From NCBI GenBank assembly GCA_038108155.1, contig JAYNHP010000004.1:1-64000 (forward strand): a stretch of DNA of 64,000 bases. The letters run 5' to 3'. This DNA is from MED-G20 sp038108155 (GTDB lineage: Bacteria > Bacteroidota > Bacteroidia > Flavobacteriales_D > Parvicellaceae). The notes below the pieces were generated by a model. The model saw only the letters and a list, made by a program, of their open reading frames with translations, had not been told where the DNA came from and made no database searches. The translations under genes and the position numbers were made by a program. Of the stretch, positions 8,957-18,182 are shown piece by piece; the first letter of the stretch is position 1, and every line of letters starts with the position of its first letter.

Positions 8957-9976
8957 TTATTCTGTAATCTCGCCAGCAATATCAGATAACAAAAACTTTT
9001 CAAATTTATCTTTATCAGCTGGATATTTTTTAATTAATAACATAGATTTTACAATAACAGTTTCTAAAGTCATGTCCTTAACACCAATGACACCAGCTTT
9101 TTTAAGCTGCATTCCAGTTTCATACTTTTCTTGTTCTACATTTCCCGCTTTACATTGGCTAACATTAAGGAATATTTTTTCAGAGAAATTTATAAACTCC
9201 ACGAGTTCGTTTTCTAATGGTAGATTACCAGATCCATAGCTCATTAAAACTACAACTTTTGAAGAATTACTACTTATTAGTTCTATTGCATTCTTAATAA
9301 GTATTCCAGGGTAAAAAAACACAATATTAATACTAGGTTCAAACCCTTTTTCATAACTTAACTTCTCTTCCCTTTTTTTAAGTAAATAATTAGGGTTAAA
9401 ATTTATTTCAACCCCTACATCTGCTAAAGGAGGATAATTAAAAGATTTAAAAGCGTCAAAATGATCAGAACTAACTTTAGTAGTTCTGTTACCTCTAAAT
9501 AATTGGTTTTCAAAATAGATGGCTACCTCGTTAACCACTGAAAAATTATTCTGTTTCATAGAAGCAATTTCTATTGCTGTGATAAGATTTTCCTTACCGT
9601 CTGTTCTCACTTGTCCAAGTGGAAGTTGTGAACCAGTTAAAATTATTGGCTTCGTTAAGTTTTGAAACATTAAGCTTAAAGCGCTTGCAGTATAAGACAT
9701 TGTATCGGTACCATGTAATACTACGAACCCATCAAAATAATCGTAATTTTTAAATATTTCGTCTCCAATTTGGATCCAGGTTTCAAAGCTCATATTGGAA
9801 GAGTCGAGTGGATTTTCAAAAGATATAGTTTCAATTAAACAGTTTAATTTATTAAGCTCTGGAACTTCACTTGTTATCTGATCAAAATTAAAGGGCTTTA
9901 AGGATAATTCTAAGGGATTTTCAATCATTCCTATTGTTCCGCCTGTATATAATAAAAGTACCTTGGATTTTTTCAT
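8957..9976 (-). CDS. ansA: Type I L-asparaginase
   Basis: A 339-residue enzyme that hydrolyses L-asparagine to aspartate and ammonia. Both threonine-containing catalytic signatures are present: LLYTGGTIGM near the start (residues 8-17) and VVLHGTDTMSYTASAL near residues 87-102. TGSQLPLGQVRTDGKENL follows. There is no signal peptide, so it is the cytoplasmic, type I form. Its start overlaps the stop of the upstream UbiA-like gene by four bases, placing it last in a three-gene minus-strand transcript. The length agrees with the family (330-350). No regulatory motif was recognised. Confidence 0.95.
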   Translation of the reverse strand: MKKSKVLLLYTGGTIGMIENPLELSLKPFNFDQITSEVPELNKLNCLIETISFENPLDSSNMSFETWIQIGDEIFKNYDYFDGFVVLHGTDTMSYTASALSLMFQNLTKPIILTGSQLPLGQVRTDGKENLITAIEIASMKQNNFSVVNEVAIYFENQLFRGNRTTKVSSDHFDAFKSFNYPPLADVGVEINFNPNYLLKKREEKLSYEKGFEPSINIVFFYPGILIKNAIELISSNSSKVVVLMSYGSGNLPLENELVEFINFSEKIFLNVSQCKAGNVEQEKYETGMQLKKAGVIGVKDMTLETVIVKSMLLIKKYPADKDKFEKFLLSDIAGEITE

Positions 9977-10764
9977 AAAACAAAAATTGGAAATATTACT
10001 AGTAGACCATCTAATACAAATAAATAATAAAATTCACTTTTTATTTTTAAAGATGGGATTAAAACTATGTTAGTCACAATCATAAAAAAACAAAGTAGGT
10101 AATTGGAATGGTAAAATGCGAAAAAAAATAAAAATAAAATACTCAGCTGAGAAATAGTGAAAGCTACTTTTGAACCTGTAAATTGAGGTATTGTGTAAAT
10201 CTTTTTATTGTCTATTGTCATATCTCTTATGTCGAAGGGTATTGTGATTGCAAATACATAAATAAAAATAATGAAAGTAATATTCCAATTAAAAATACTG
10301 CTAGAAACTAGTTGAGGTAAAGCACAGCATGTCCAAGACCAACATAAACAAATAATTAGGATTTTAAAAAATGGAATGTTTCTAAACTGTAATTTATTAG
10401 AAAATGCATTTCTATAAAAAAAAACTAAACCAAAAAATGGAATAGAAAGAATAATTAAATAAACATTCATAATGTAAAATGATAGAAATACAGAAATTAA
10501 AAAAGAAAAAAAAACTATCCACCTTATGAGTTTTTTATTGGATTTACTCCAAAGAATTTGATTAGAACGGTGATTGTGAATTTTTCTTTGAGAAATGTTT
10601 TGCAAGCTATATCCAAACAAAGTGGAAAAGAACACAAGCATTATCACTAGCAAATCTACTTTTGATTCCGTAAAAAAATAGGTGCTTAGGGCAACTCCGA
10701 TAGCACCTAATGAAATCCAAACATTAGAAAAAACAATAAATTCTATTATTTTTTTTAATTGCAA
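9973..10764 (-). CDS. UbiA-like polytopic membrane protein
   Basis: This 263-residue protein has eight or nine hydrophobic segments and almost no soluble domain. The stretch FDIRDMTIDNKKIYTIPQ resembles the second Asp-rich DxxxD motif of UbiA-type prenyltransferases, but the first NDxxDxxxD motif is not obvious. It is therefore either a divergent member or a catalytically different relative. Small proteins of this kind are annotated only as hypothetical in Flavobacteriales. It lies three bases after an unknown exported protein and overlaps ansA by four bases, so the three are probably cotranscribed. The substrate is unknown and the family call is tentative. Confidence 0.7.
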   Translation of the reverse strand: MQLKKIIEFIVFSNVWISLGAIGVALSTYFFTESKVDLLVIMLVFFSTLFGYSLQNISQRKIHNHRSNQILWSKSNKKLIRWIVFFSFLISVFLSFYIMNVYLIILSIPFFGLVFFYRNAFSNKLQFRNIPFFKILIICLCWSWTCCALPQLVSSSIFNWNITFIIFIYVFAITIPFDIRDMTIDNKKIYTIPQFTGSKVAFTISQLSILFLFFFAFYHSNYLLCFFMIVTNIVLIPSLKIKSEFYYLFVLDGLLVIFPIFVL

Positions 10765-10767
10765 AAA

Positions 10768-11439
10768 CTAGCTGCCTAAGATATTATTTGCAATTACTGC
10801 AATTACAACTCCTAAAACACTTCCAGATGAAGACCCAATATAGTTTTTAGTCTTTTTAACAGAGTGGTACCCTTTTTTATATTCATTTTCTAAACTAGGT
10901 TGCTCCTTCAATTCTTCTTCTTTAAGGTTTTTCGTTCTTATTATTAAAGTACTAATAACTGGAGCAGCTATAACCAATCCAGAATTAGATTTATTAAAAA
11001 TCTTCCCTTGATAGCTATCCAAAACACCTATTGAAATTCCTGAAATTATACCCAGTATAAAGTGTTTTATTGGGCGGTATGTATGTTTTGCTTTTCTCTT
11101 ACCCAAAACATATTGTTCCATATGTTCTTTAGACAAAATATTTCCATTAGATGAATTAGGAACATATATCCAGTTTTTGTTTAGAGTAGATGTACTGTAA
11201 AAAAGTATATCTGTATTTGGATAAATTTTAAACTTCCAAATGTCTCTTTTGTTTTTTTTCAGATAACCAGCCAGGTGATCTTCTTTGATTTCAAGTAACT
11301 TATAATTTATAGTATCCCCTGAAAGAAGGTGAATTGTTATGTCTTGTAAGTCACTATTTTTATCTTGTGCATTTAATTGAAAGGTTATAAAAAAGAGAGA
11401 AGTAAATAGAATTAATAGGTTTTGAGTTTTTTTGTTCAT
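10768..11439 (-). CDS. Exported protein of unknown function
   Basis: A 223-residue protein with an N-terminal signal peptide ending FQLNAQ (residues 1-24). A middle part rich in Lys, Tyr and Asn follows, including ITIHLLSGDTINYKLLEI, a small beta-rich pattern common in exported Bacteroidota proteins. There are two or three weakly hydrophobic Gly/Ser/Ile-rich segments in the C-terminal half (about 128-147, 150-166 and 200-222). The glycine-rich helices suggest membrane insertion, possibly as a glycine-zipper-like element, but I recognise no named family. It is the first gene of a likely transcript with the UbiA-like protein and asparaginase, and is divergent from gcvP across 79 bases. Confidence 0.75.
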   Translation of the reverse strand: MNKKTQNLLILFTSLFFITFQLNAQDKNSDLQDITIHLLSGDTINYKLLEIKEDHLAGYLKKNKRDIWKFKIYPNTDILFYSTSTLNKNWIYVPNSSNGNILSKEHMEQYVLGKRKAKHTYRPIKHFILGIISGISIGVLDSYQGKIFNKSNSGLVIAAPVISTLIIRTKNLKEEELKEQPSLENEYKKGYHSVKKTKNYIGSSSGSVLGVVIAVIANNILGS

Positions 11440-11492
11440 AAAATAAAATTAAACAATTTGTTAACATTATATACCGAAACAAGTTCTATATA

Positions 11493-11500
11493 TATATTTG
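11493..11500 (+). promoter_or_regulatory. Possible -7 element of the gcvP promoter
   Basis: TATATTTG, a full match to the TAnnTTTG core, lies 18 bases before the gcvP start codon. A TTG is present only 32 bases upstream (11458-11460), outside the usual 17-23 spacing, so this is a weak call. Confidence 0.35.
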
Positions 11501-11518
11501 TTGATATAAATAATAAGT

Positions 11519-14389
11519 ATGGATATAAATTCTTTTGAAAACAGACATATCGGAGCAAATCAGGACGATATTAAAAAGATGTTAAATACAATTGGCTTAA
11601 GTTCAGTTGATGAGTTAATCCATCAGACCATACCTAATTCAATTTTAAAAAATAGCCCATTAAAAATTGGAGATGCAATAACTGAAAATGATTACTTAAA
11701 TAAAATAAAGGAAATTGCTAATCTAAATAAACGTTTTGACAATTATATTGGTCAAGGTTATTACGGAACACTTACGCCGAGTGTTATAAAAAGAAATATC
11801 CTATGTAACCCGGGTTGGTACACAGCATATACACCATATCAAGCAGAAATTGCTCAAGGAAGATTAGAAGCACTATTAAACTTTCAAACTTGTGTAACTG
11901 AACTTACTGGAATGGAAATAGCAAATGCATCACTTTTAGATGAATCAACTGCAGCTGCAGAATCTATGTTGATGTTTTTTCACATGAGATCAAGGTCTCA
12001 AGTTAAATCTAATGTGAATAAATTTTTTGTTAGTAATGATTTATACTTGCAAACTGTAGATGTAATTACCGCAAGAGCAGAACCACTTGGAATAGAAATT
12101 ATTTTTGGAGATGCTAGTTCAGTAGAGCTGACCAATGAATTCTTTGGTGCGATTGTACAATATCCAAATGCTTACGGTGAAATTTATGACTACAGTGAGT
12201 TTACTTCTTCTGCTAAAAATCTAGACATTCAAGTTTCTGTAATTGCAGATATTATGAGCCTTGTTTTGCTTAAAAGTCCTGGAAGTTGGGGAGCAGATGT
12301 CGTTGTTGGATCTACACAAAGATTTGGAGTTCCAATGAGTTACGGAGGTCCTCACGCTGCATTTTTTGCCTGTAAAGAATCTCACAAGAGATATATCCCT
12401 GGAAGAATTATTGGAGTATCCTTAGATGTGCACGGAAATCCAGCATTAAGAATGGCTCTTCAAACAAGAGAACAACATATAAAAAGAGGAAAGGCTACAT
12501 CAAATATTTGTACAGCTCAGGCTCTTTTGGCAGTTATGGCTAGCATGTATGTTGTCTACCATGGTCCAAAAGGTTTAAAAAATATAGCAGAAACAATTAG
12601 ACAAAAGACATCTAGTCTAAAGCAAGCTCTAATCGATTTGGGATATGAAATGATTAACTCCAATCATTTTGATACAATTTCTTTTAAGGAGGATATAACA
12701 TCGTTAAAATTACACTTAGAAAAAAACGAAATTAACGTCGGCTATTATAAAGATGCTGTAACAATTTCAATTGATGAGACAAGTAGCTGGGCTAACCTTA
12801 CTAAACTTGCAAATATTTTAGGTGAATTTAAAAACTCTAGTTCAATAGTGAAACTTGAAAAAGAGGTAGATAATCCTATCTTTTTACCAAAAAATAATCC
12901 AATTTTAGAGCAAAATGTCTTTAATTCTTATCATTCTGAGACGGAGATGATGAGATATATTAAAAAACTTGAAAATAAAGATTTATCGCTTGTTCATGGT
13001 ATGATTTCCCTTGGTTCTTGTACAATGAAGTTAAATGCAGCAACTGAAATGGAACCTATTACTTGGCCTGAATTTGCAAATTTACATCCCTTTAGCCCTG
13101 TAAATCAAACTAAAGGGTTTCAACAAATTTTTAAAGAGTTGGAGGAAGACTTAAGCGAAATAACAGGATTTGATAAGGTTTCACTTCAACCAAATAGTGG
13201 TGCTCAAGGTGAGTACAGTGGACTTATGGTTATAAGAGCATATCATATTTCAAATAACGAAGGTCATAGAAATATATGTCTTATTCCTACAAGCGCTCAT
13301 GGAACTAATCCTGCTAGTGCAGTTATGGCCGGAATGGAAGTAGTTTTAGTTAAATGTGATGAACTTGGAAATATTGACATTGAAGATTTGAGAGAAAAAG
13401 CTTCAAATCATGCCGATTATCTTTCTGCCTTAATGGTTACTTACCCATCCACCCATGGAGTATTTGAAAAAGACATAATAGAAATCACTACTATTATACA
13501 CGAATTTGGAGGACAAGTCTATATGGATGGAGCCAACATGAATGCACAAGTTGGTCTTACATCACCAGGACTAATTGGAGCAGATGTTTGCCATCTAAAC
13601 CTTCATAAAACTTTCGCCATTCCACATGGAGGTGGAGGTCCAGGAATGGGACCAATTGGAGTTGCAAAACATTTATCGCCATTTTTACCTGGCAATCCAA
13701 TTATTAAAACTGGTGGTTCCAGCGGCATAAAAGCTATCAATGGAGCTCCGTGGGGAAGTGCTTTGATCTTGATAATTTCTTACGGGTACATTAAACTCCT
13801 AGGTGCCAAAGGGTTGAAAAAATCTACTGAAATTGCTATTCTAAACGCCAACTACTTACAGTCCAAATTAAAAGACCATTATAATGTGCTTTATTGTGGC
13901 CCTAGTGGTAAAGTTGCTCATGAAATGATACTTGATTGTAGATCCTTTAAAAAAGAATCTGGAGTTGAAGTTGAAGACATTGCAAAAAGATTAATGGACT
14001 ATGGCTTTCATGCGCCAACGGTTAGTTTTCCAGTTGCAGGAACATTAATGGTAGAACCAACTGAAAGTGAATCACTAAAAGAATTAGATAGATTTGCAGA
14101 AGCTATGATTGGAATTAGAAATGAAATCAGAGAAATTGCTAACGAAAGTTATGACCAGGTTGACAACGTGCTAAAAAATGCGCCTCACACTGCATTTCAA
14201 GCATTAGATGAAAATTGGAATCACAAATATTCAAGAAGAAAAGCAGTTTATCCAAACCTAAATCAAATAAATAATAAGTTTTGGCCTCCAGTAGGAAGAG
14301 TAGATAATGCTTATGGGGATAGAAACTTAATTTGTAGTTGCTTACCTTTGGAAGAATACGAAAAACAAAAGGAAGTAATTGAATCATAA
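11519..14389 (+). CDS. gcvP: Glycine dehydrogenase (decarboxylating), P protein
   Basis: The P protein of the glycine cleavage system decarboxylates glycine with pyridoxal phosphate and passes the aminomethyl group to the lipoyl arm of H protein. At 956 residues this is the fused, single-chain form with both halves (alpha and beta types) present. The N-terminal half has the FENRHIGANQDDI opening and YTPYQAEIAQGRLE. The C-terminal half has GSCTMKLNAATEM and DVCHLNLHKTFAIPHGGGGPG, where the lysine in LHKTF binds the cofactor. The other genes of the system (gcvT, gcvH) are not nearby, which is normal in Bacteroidota. No glycine riboswitch is visible in the short upstream region. A T9SS cargo gene begins 11 bases after the stop. 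Confidence 0.98.
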   Translation: MDINSFENRHIGANQDDIKKMLNTIGLSSVDELIHQTIPNSILKNSPLKIGDAITENDYLNKIKEIANLNKRFDNYIGQGYYGTLTPSVIKRNILCNPGWYTAYTPYQAEIAQGRLEALLNFQTCVTELTGMEIANASLLDESTAAAESMLMFFHMRSRSQVKSNVNKFFVSNDLYLQTVDVITARAEPLGIEIIFGDASSVELTNEFFGAIVQYPNAYGEIYDYSEFTSSAKNLDIQVSVIADIMSLVLLKSPGSWGADVVVGSTQRFGVPMSYGGPHAAFFACKESHKRYIPGRIIGVSLDVHGNPALRMALQTREQHIKRGKATSNICTAQALLAVMASMYVVYHGPKGLKNIAETIRQKTSSLKQALIDLGYEMINSNHFDTISFKEDITSLKLHLEKNEINVGYYKDAVTISIDETSSWANLTKLANILGEFKNSSSIVKLEKEVDNPIFLPKNNPILEQNVFNSYHSETEMMRYIKKLENKDLSLVHGMISLGSCTMKLNAATEMEPITWPEFANLHPFSPVNQTKGFQQIFKELEEDLSEITGFDKVSLQPNSGAQGEYSGLMVIRAYHISNNEGHRNICLIPTSAHGTNPASAVMAGMEVVLVKCDELGNIDIEDLREKASNHADYLSALMVTYPSTHGVFEKDIIEITTIIHEFGGQVYMDGANMNAQVGLTSPGLIGADVCHLNLHKTFAIPHGGGGPGMGPIGVAKHLSPFLPGNPIIKTGGSSGIKAINGAPWGSALILIISYGYIKLLGAKGLKKSTEIAILNANYLQSKLKDHYNVLYCGPSGKVAHEMILDCRSFKKESGVEVEDIAKRLMDYGFHAPTVSFPVAGTLMVEPTESESLKELDRFAEAMIGIRNEIREIANESYDQVDNVLKNAPHTAFQALDENWNHKYSRRKAVYPNLNQINNKFWPPVGRVDNAYGDRNLICSCLPLEEYEKQKEVIES

Positions 14390-14399
14390 AAAAAACAAA

Positions 14400-15979
14400 A
14401 TGAAAAAAATACATTTAGCTGTACTTTACTTTTGCATTTGTAGCATTTTTAATGCTCAAATAAAATTGAATAAAAACTTTAACTCTTGTGATTTTAAACC
14501 ACTTGTTAATCAAAATTTAAATTTTTCTAAATCTAGTTTTGATACCATTGCGTATAACACATTCGATGATGTTACAGATTGGACAATTAGTGCTCCAAAT
14601 TTACAAGGCCAATGGGAAGTTGTAACTTCAACACCAACAGATGTTGTAAATTACATGGGGACTATGGCCTCTAGTACAGCTTCTGACGGATTTGCTGTTT
14701 TTAATGGAATTCAATATTTACTTAATGCCAATGTCGACTTCCAAGATGCTGCAATAGAACTAAATGATACTCTTGACCTAAGTAATTATCCAAGTGTTAC
14801 CTTAGAATTTGAACAAATGTATAGAGCATTTAATTACGATAAAACCTTTGTTGAATTGTCTACTGATTATGGTTCTAGTTGGACGTCCATTGAGCTCAAC
14901 GATCAAGTTACTACCAATGATCCAGCTATTCAAGAACTAGTTGGAATCAATATTTCTTCTTATGTTGGTGGCCAACAAGGTGTTAAAATAAGATTTAGAT
15001 GGACAAGTGATAGTGACGATGATTCTTTTGGATCTGGCTATGGTTGGTTAATTGATGACTTAAAAGTAACCGTTCCACCAGAAAATGATATTCAAAATGT
15101 TTCATCCTGGATTTTTGGTGAGAATAGTGGAGGTGCTGAGTATGGTAGAACCCCAATTTCTCAAGTAGAACAAAATTACTTTATAGGTTCTTCGGTTTAT
15201 AACTATGGATCTGTAGACCAAACAAATGTTGTTTCCAACGGAAACTTTACAGGACCAACAACTATTACAAGCTCAACAACTGGCTCTACAATTGCAAGCG
15301 ACTCTACAGAAGTTATTGAAAGTCTGAATTCTGTTAGTTTTTCGGTAGGTAATTATACAGGTTCTGTAACGGTGACATCTATGGGAGATACTCTTGGTTC
15401 TGGAAATTTTGACGACAACACCTATTTAAGAAATTTTGAGATAACCAATGATATCTATTCCTTAGATGGTCTTGGAAATCATCCAGCAGATTATGAAGCC
15501 ATTGGGTCCTTAGGTTCCAATTCTTGGTCAGATGCTTCAGACGGACTGGTTTGTGGAACTTACTATCCACTTAGACAAGANNNNNNNNNNNNNNNNNNNN
15601 NNNNNNNNNNNNNNNNNNNNNNNNNNNNNNNNNNNNNNNNNNNNNNNNNNNNNNNNNNNNNNNNNNNNNNNNNNNNNNNNCTAATGGAAATGCTTTTGCA
15701 ATTAGAATGAATTTTGGAGCTAGTGTAGATTTAGTAGAGACAATTGCTAATAATTTACATGTTTTCCCAAATCCATCCAAAGAATTCGTAAATATCAGTA
15801 TAGAAAACAACTTACCAAGCGAATTGTTATTAATGGACGTTTCTGGTAAAATTATTTTAGAAAAAACATTTACAAATTTTTCAAATATTGATTTATCTAA
15901 AATCAATAATGGAATTTATTTCCTATCTGTGACAAATAATTCTCAAATTATTACCCAAAGATTAAATGTAGTTAAATAG
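14400..15979 (+). CDS. T9SS-secreted protein, interrupted by assembly gap
   Basis: A surface or extracellular protein with a signal peptide (MKKIHLAVLYFCICSIFNAQ), a beta-rich jelly-roll/MAM-like domain (about residues 55-230, ending GYGWLIDDLKV) and a second beta domain containing NFEITNDIYSLDG. The T9SS type A C-terminal sorting domain begins VFPNPSKEFVNI and ends at 15979. A run of 100 N at 15581-15680 breaks it. The reading frame after the gap differs from that before, because the true missing length is not a multiple compatible with 100. Comparison with the paralogue just downstream predicts about 380 missing bases, which restores one frame. The ATG at 14400 is preferred over an upstream TTG at 14379 because it starts the signal peptide. 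The role is unknown. The gene may be cotranscribed with gcvP. Confidence 0.85.
15581..15680. other. Assembly gap of 100 N
   Basis: Exactly 100 undetermined bases, the conventional placeholder for a scaffold join of unknown length. The flanks align with two points of the downstream paralogue that are 384 bases apart (17368-17751), predicting a real gap near 380 bases. Confidence 0.98.
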
Positions 15980-16089
15980 GGTTTGATTGGAATGCAGTTT
16001 TGTTTAACCCCATAGCGAAATAGTTAAATATTTCATTCAAATAAACTATTTTTTTCTTATTATTGTTTCATAAACTTAACGACAATAAA

Positions 16090-18045
16090 ATGAAAAAAAT
16101 TTACTTATTACTCTTCAGTATAACTACTGGATTTTTAGCAAGTGCGCAAAATTCTTCAAGCCAGCTTTCTAAAAAACACGAGTTTATTGAAGAAAAAACA
16201 AGACCTAACTTCTCAAGCCAGCCAAAAGGTGTGGTATTATGGGAAAACCAATTTGATAGTGCTAGTCACTGGGTTATTGATAATACTTGTGCATACACAA
16301 GCTACAATATCGTAGGTGGTTATGATTACACTAATCAAGTACCAATTTCATCTACTTCCTCTTGTACTGGAAATGGGACTGTTGCAACAGATCCAGGAAC
16401 TGGTGTTGCTGCTCAGTGGAGATTTGAAACTGACCCTAATTTAATTCCTGTTTCGGCACTATCACCTTTTGGTTCAGCTACTGCATCCAATGGTTTTCTA
16501 TTTATTGACTCTGATGCAACTGGAGGTGGAGATGGTGACGGTACTCCAATATTTGTTACTGCAACCATTGCAACTCCTATAGATTTAACGGGAGAAAACA
16601 GCGTTGTGTTATCTTTTTCTCACAATTACAGATGGTGGCAAGACACTAGAGGAGTAAGAGTTTCTGGAGATAACGGTGCTACTTGGGTTCAGTATGAAAT
16701 TACTAATAATTCTGGTTACCCTAACGATCAAAATTCTGGAAATCCTGAAATTACAAGTATTGATATCTCATCCGATGTTGGTGGACAATCACAAGTTTTA
16801 GTACAGTTTTATTACGAAGACAATGACTTTTGGGCTTGGTACTGGGCTGTAGATGATGTGAAAATATCTAGAAAAGATTTAAATAACATTCAGGCAAATT
16901 CTTCATGGATTTACGGAGAAACTCATTATGGTGCTGAATACGGTAGAGTTCCAATTAGTGAAATTGATGCGAACTGGGTTGTTGGTGCACAAGTAACTAA
17001 TGATGGAGTAAATGACCAAACAAATGTTACTTTAAATGCTGATTTTGGTTCTTTTAGCACTACTTCTTCACTTGGAATTGTAGAGTCTGATTCTACATCA
17101 GTAATAGAATCGTTAGAGCCTTTAACACTTACTACTGGAACTTACCAAGGTACATTTACAGTTAGTTCAGATTCTGACCAAGTAGGTGGTCCAAATTTTG
17201 GAGACAACACCTACGAAAGAAATTTTGAAATAACTAACGATGTATATTCTCTAGATGGTATTGGACTTCACCCAGCTGGTTACGAAGCTCTTGGATCGCT
17301 TGGTAGTAATTCTTGGGCGGATGCTGCAGATGGATTAGTATGTGGTACCTACTACAATTTAAAACAAACCCAAGTTGTGAATTCTGTAAGAACTTATATT
17401 ACATCAACCTCTGTTGCTCAAGCAGAAATTATTCTATATATTATTGATTCTTTAAGTTTTACAACAGGTGCTTTTGGAAATGCAACCTATACATCTGATT
17501 TATATACTCTAACAGCAACTGATGTTGCCAATGGCTACTTTGATATATCAATAGCGACACTTTCTGGATGGGATCCTTCAACAAATAGTAACACATGGGA
17601 AAACTTAACATTAAGTGCAGGTGGTTATTACTTAGCAGTTGAATTATTTAGTGGTGGTGGTACTTACCATGTAAGAATTGTAGATGATGCAACAGTAGGA
17701 CAACCAGCATGGTCAAGTGCTATTTGGTATCCACAAGATCAAGCTTATACCAATGGTAACGCTTTTGCAATTAGAATGAATATGGGAGCAAATGTTGGAA
17801 TAAATGAAAATGTTGCTAATGAAGTTTCTATTTATCCAAATCCAACTTCTGATGTTTTAAATATCTCTACAAATTCTAATGATTTGAGTGAGTTAACTGT
17901 TAAAGACATTACGGGAAAAATAGTTCTAAAACAAAACTTTAATAATAAGATTACAATAAATACTGAAAATTATTCTAAAGGAATTTATTTAATTGACGTC
18001 AAAAATAATCTTGGTACAGTTTCTGAAAAGATCTCGGTACAATAA
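16090..18045 (+). CDS. T9SS-secreted protein, paralogue of the preceding gene
   Basis: A 651-residue secreted protein with the same plan as its upstream neighbour. It has a signal peptide (MKKIYLLLFSITTGFLASAQ), a jelly-roll domain with WYWAVDDVKISR at its end, the NFEITNDVYSLDG region, and a long beta-sandwich ending RIVDDATVGQPAWSS. The T9SS type A sorting domain begins SIYPNPTSDVLNI and ends SEKISVQ. The sorting domain is recognised after passage through the outer membrane and is normally removed when the protein is attached to the surface. The ATG at 16090 is chosen over one at 16063, which lacks a signal-peptide reading. No catalytic motif is apparent, so adhesion or a structural role is a guess. 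A strong terminator follows. Confidence 0.9.
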   Translation: MKKIYLLLFSITTGFLASAQNSSSQLSKKHEFIEEKTRPNFSSQPKGVVLWENQFDSASHWVIDNTCAYTSYNIVGGYDYTNQVPISSTSSCTGNGTVATDPGTGVAAQWRFETDPNLIPVSALSPFGSATASNGFLFIDSDATGGGDGDGTPIFVTATIATPIDLTGENSVVLSFSHNYRWWQDTRGVRVSGDNGATWVQYEITNNSGYPNDQNSGNPEITSIDISSDVGGQSQVLVQFYYEDNDFWAWYWAVDDVKISRKDLNNIQANSSWIYGETHYGAEYGRVPISEIDANWVVGAQVTNDGVNDQTNVTLNADFGSFSTTSSLGIVESDSTSVIESLEPLTLTTGTYQGTFTVSSDSDQVGGPNFGDNTYERNFEITNDVYSLDGIGLHPAGYEALGSLGSNSWADAADGLVCGTYYNLKQTQVVNSVRTYITSTSVAQAEIILYIIDSLSFTTGAFGNATYTSDLYTLTATDVANGYFDISIATLSGWDPSTNSNTWENLTLSAGGYYLAVELFSGGGTYHVRIVDDATVGQPAWSSAIWYPQDQAYTNGNAFAIRMNMGANVGINENVANEVSIYPNPTSDVLNISTNSNDLSELTVKDITGKIVLKQNFNNKITINTENYSKGIYLIDVKNNLGTVSEKISVQ

Positions 18046-18076
18046 AGTAATATATACGTATTATTTACATAAATAC

Positions 18077-18102
18077 AAAGGGGAGTTAACTCCCCTTTTT
18101 TT
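18077..18102 (+). terminator. Intrinsic terminator after the second T9SS cargo gene
   Basis: A perfect 22-base palindrome, AAAGGGGAGTT followed by AACTCCCCTTT, ends in a run of T to 18102. It lies 31 bases after the stop codon and separates the second cargo gene from the third. Confidence 0.9.
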
Positions 18103-18182
18103 ATGGTTTGAAGTTAAAAAAAGTTTTTTTTAGAGGATAATTTTCATACATTTAATATATTATTAAAAAATAAATACATGTT

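Noticed and set aside
15980..16089. Possible terminator between the first two T9SS cargo genes
   Set aside because: GGGTTTG and AACCCC are present but not properly complementary, and no T-run follows.
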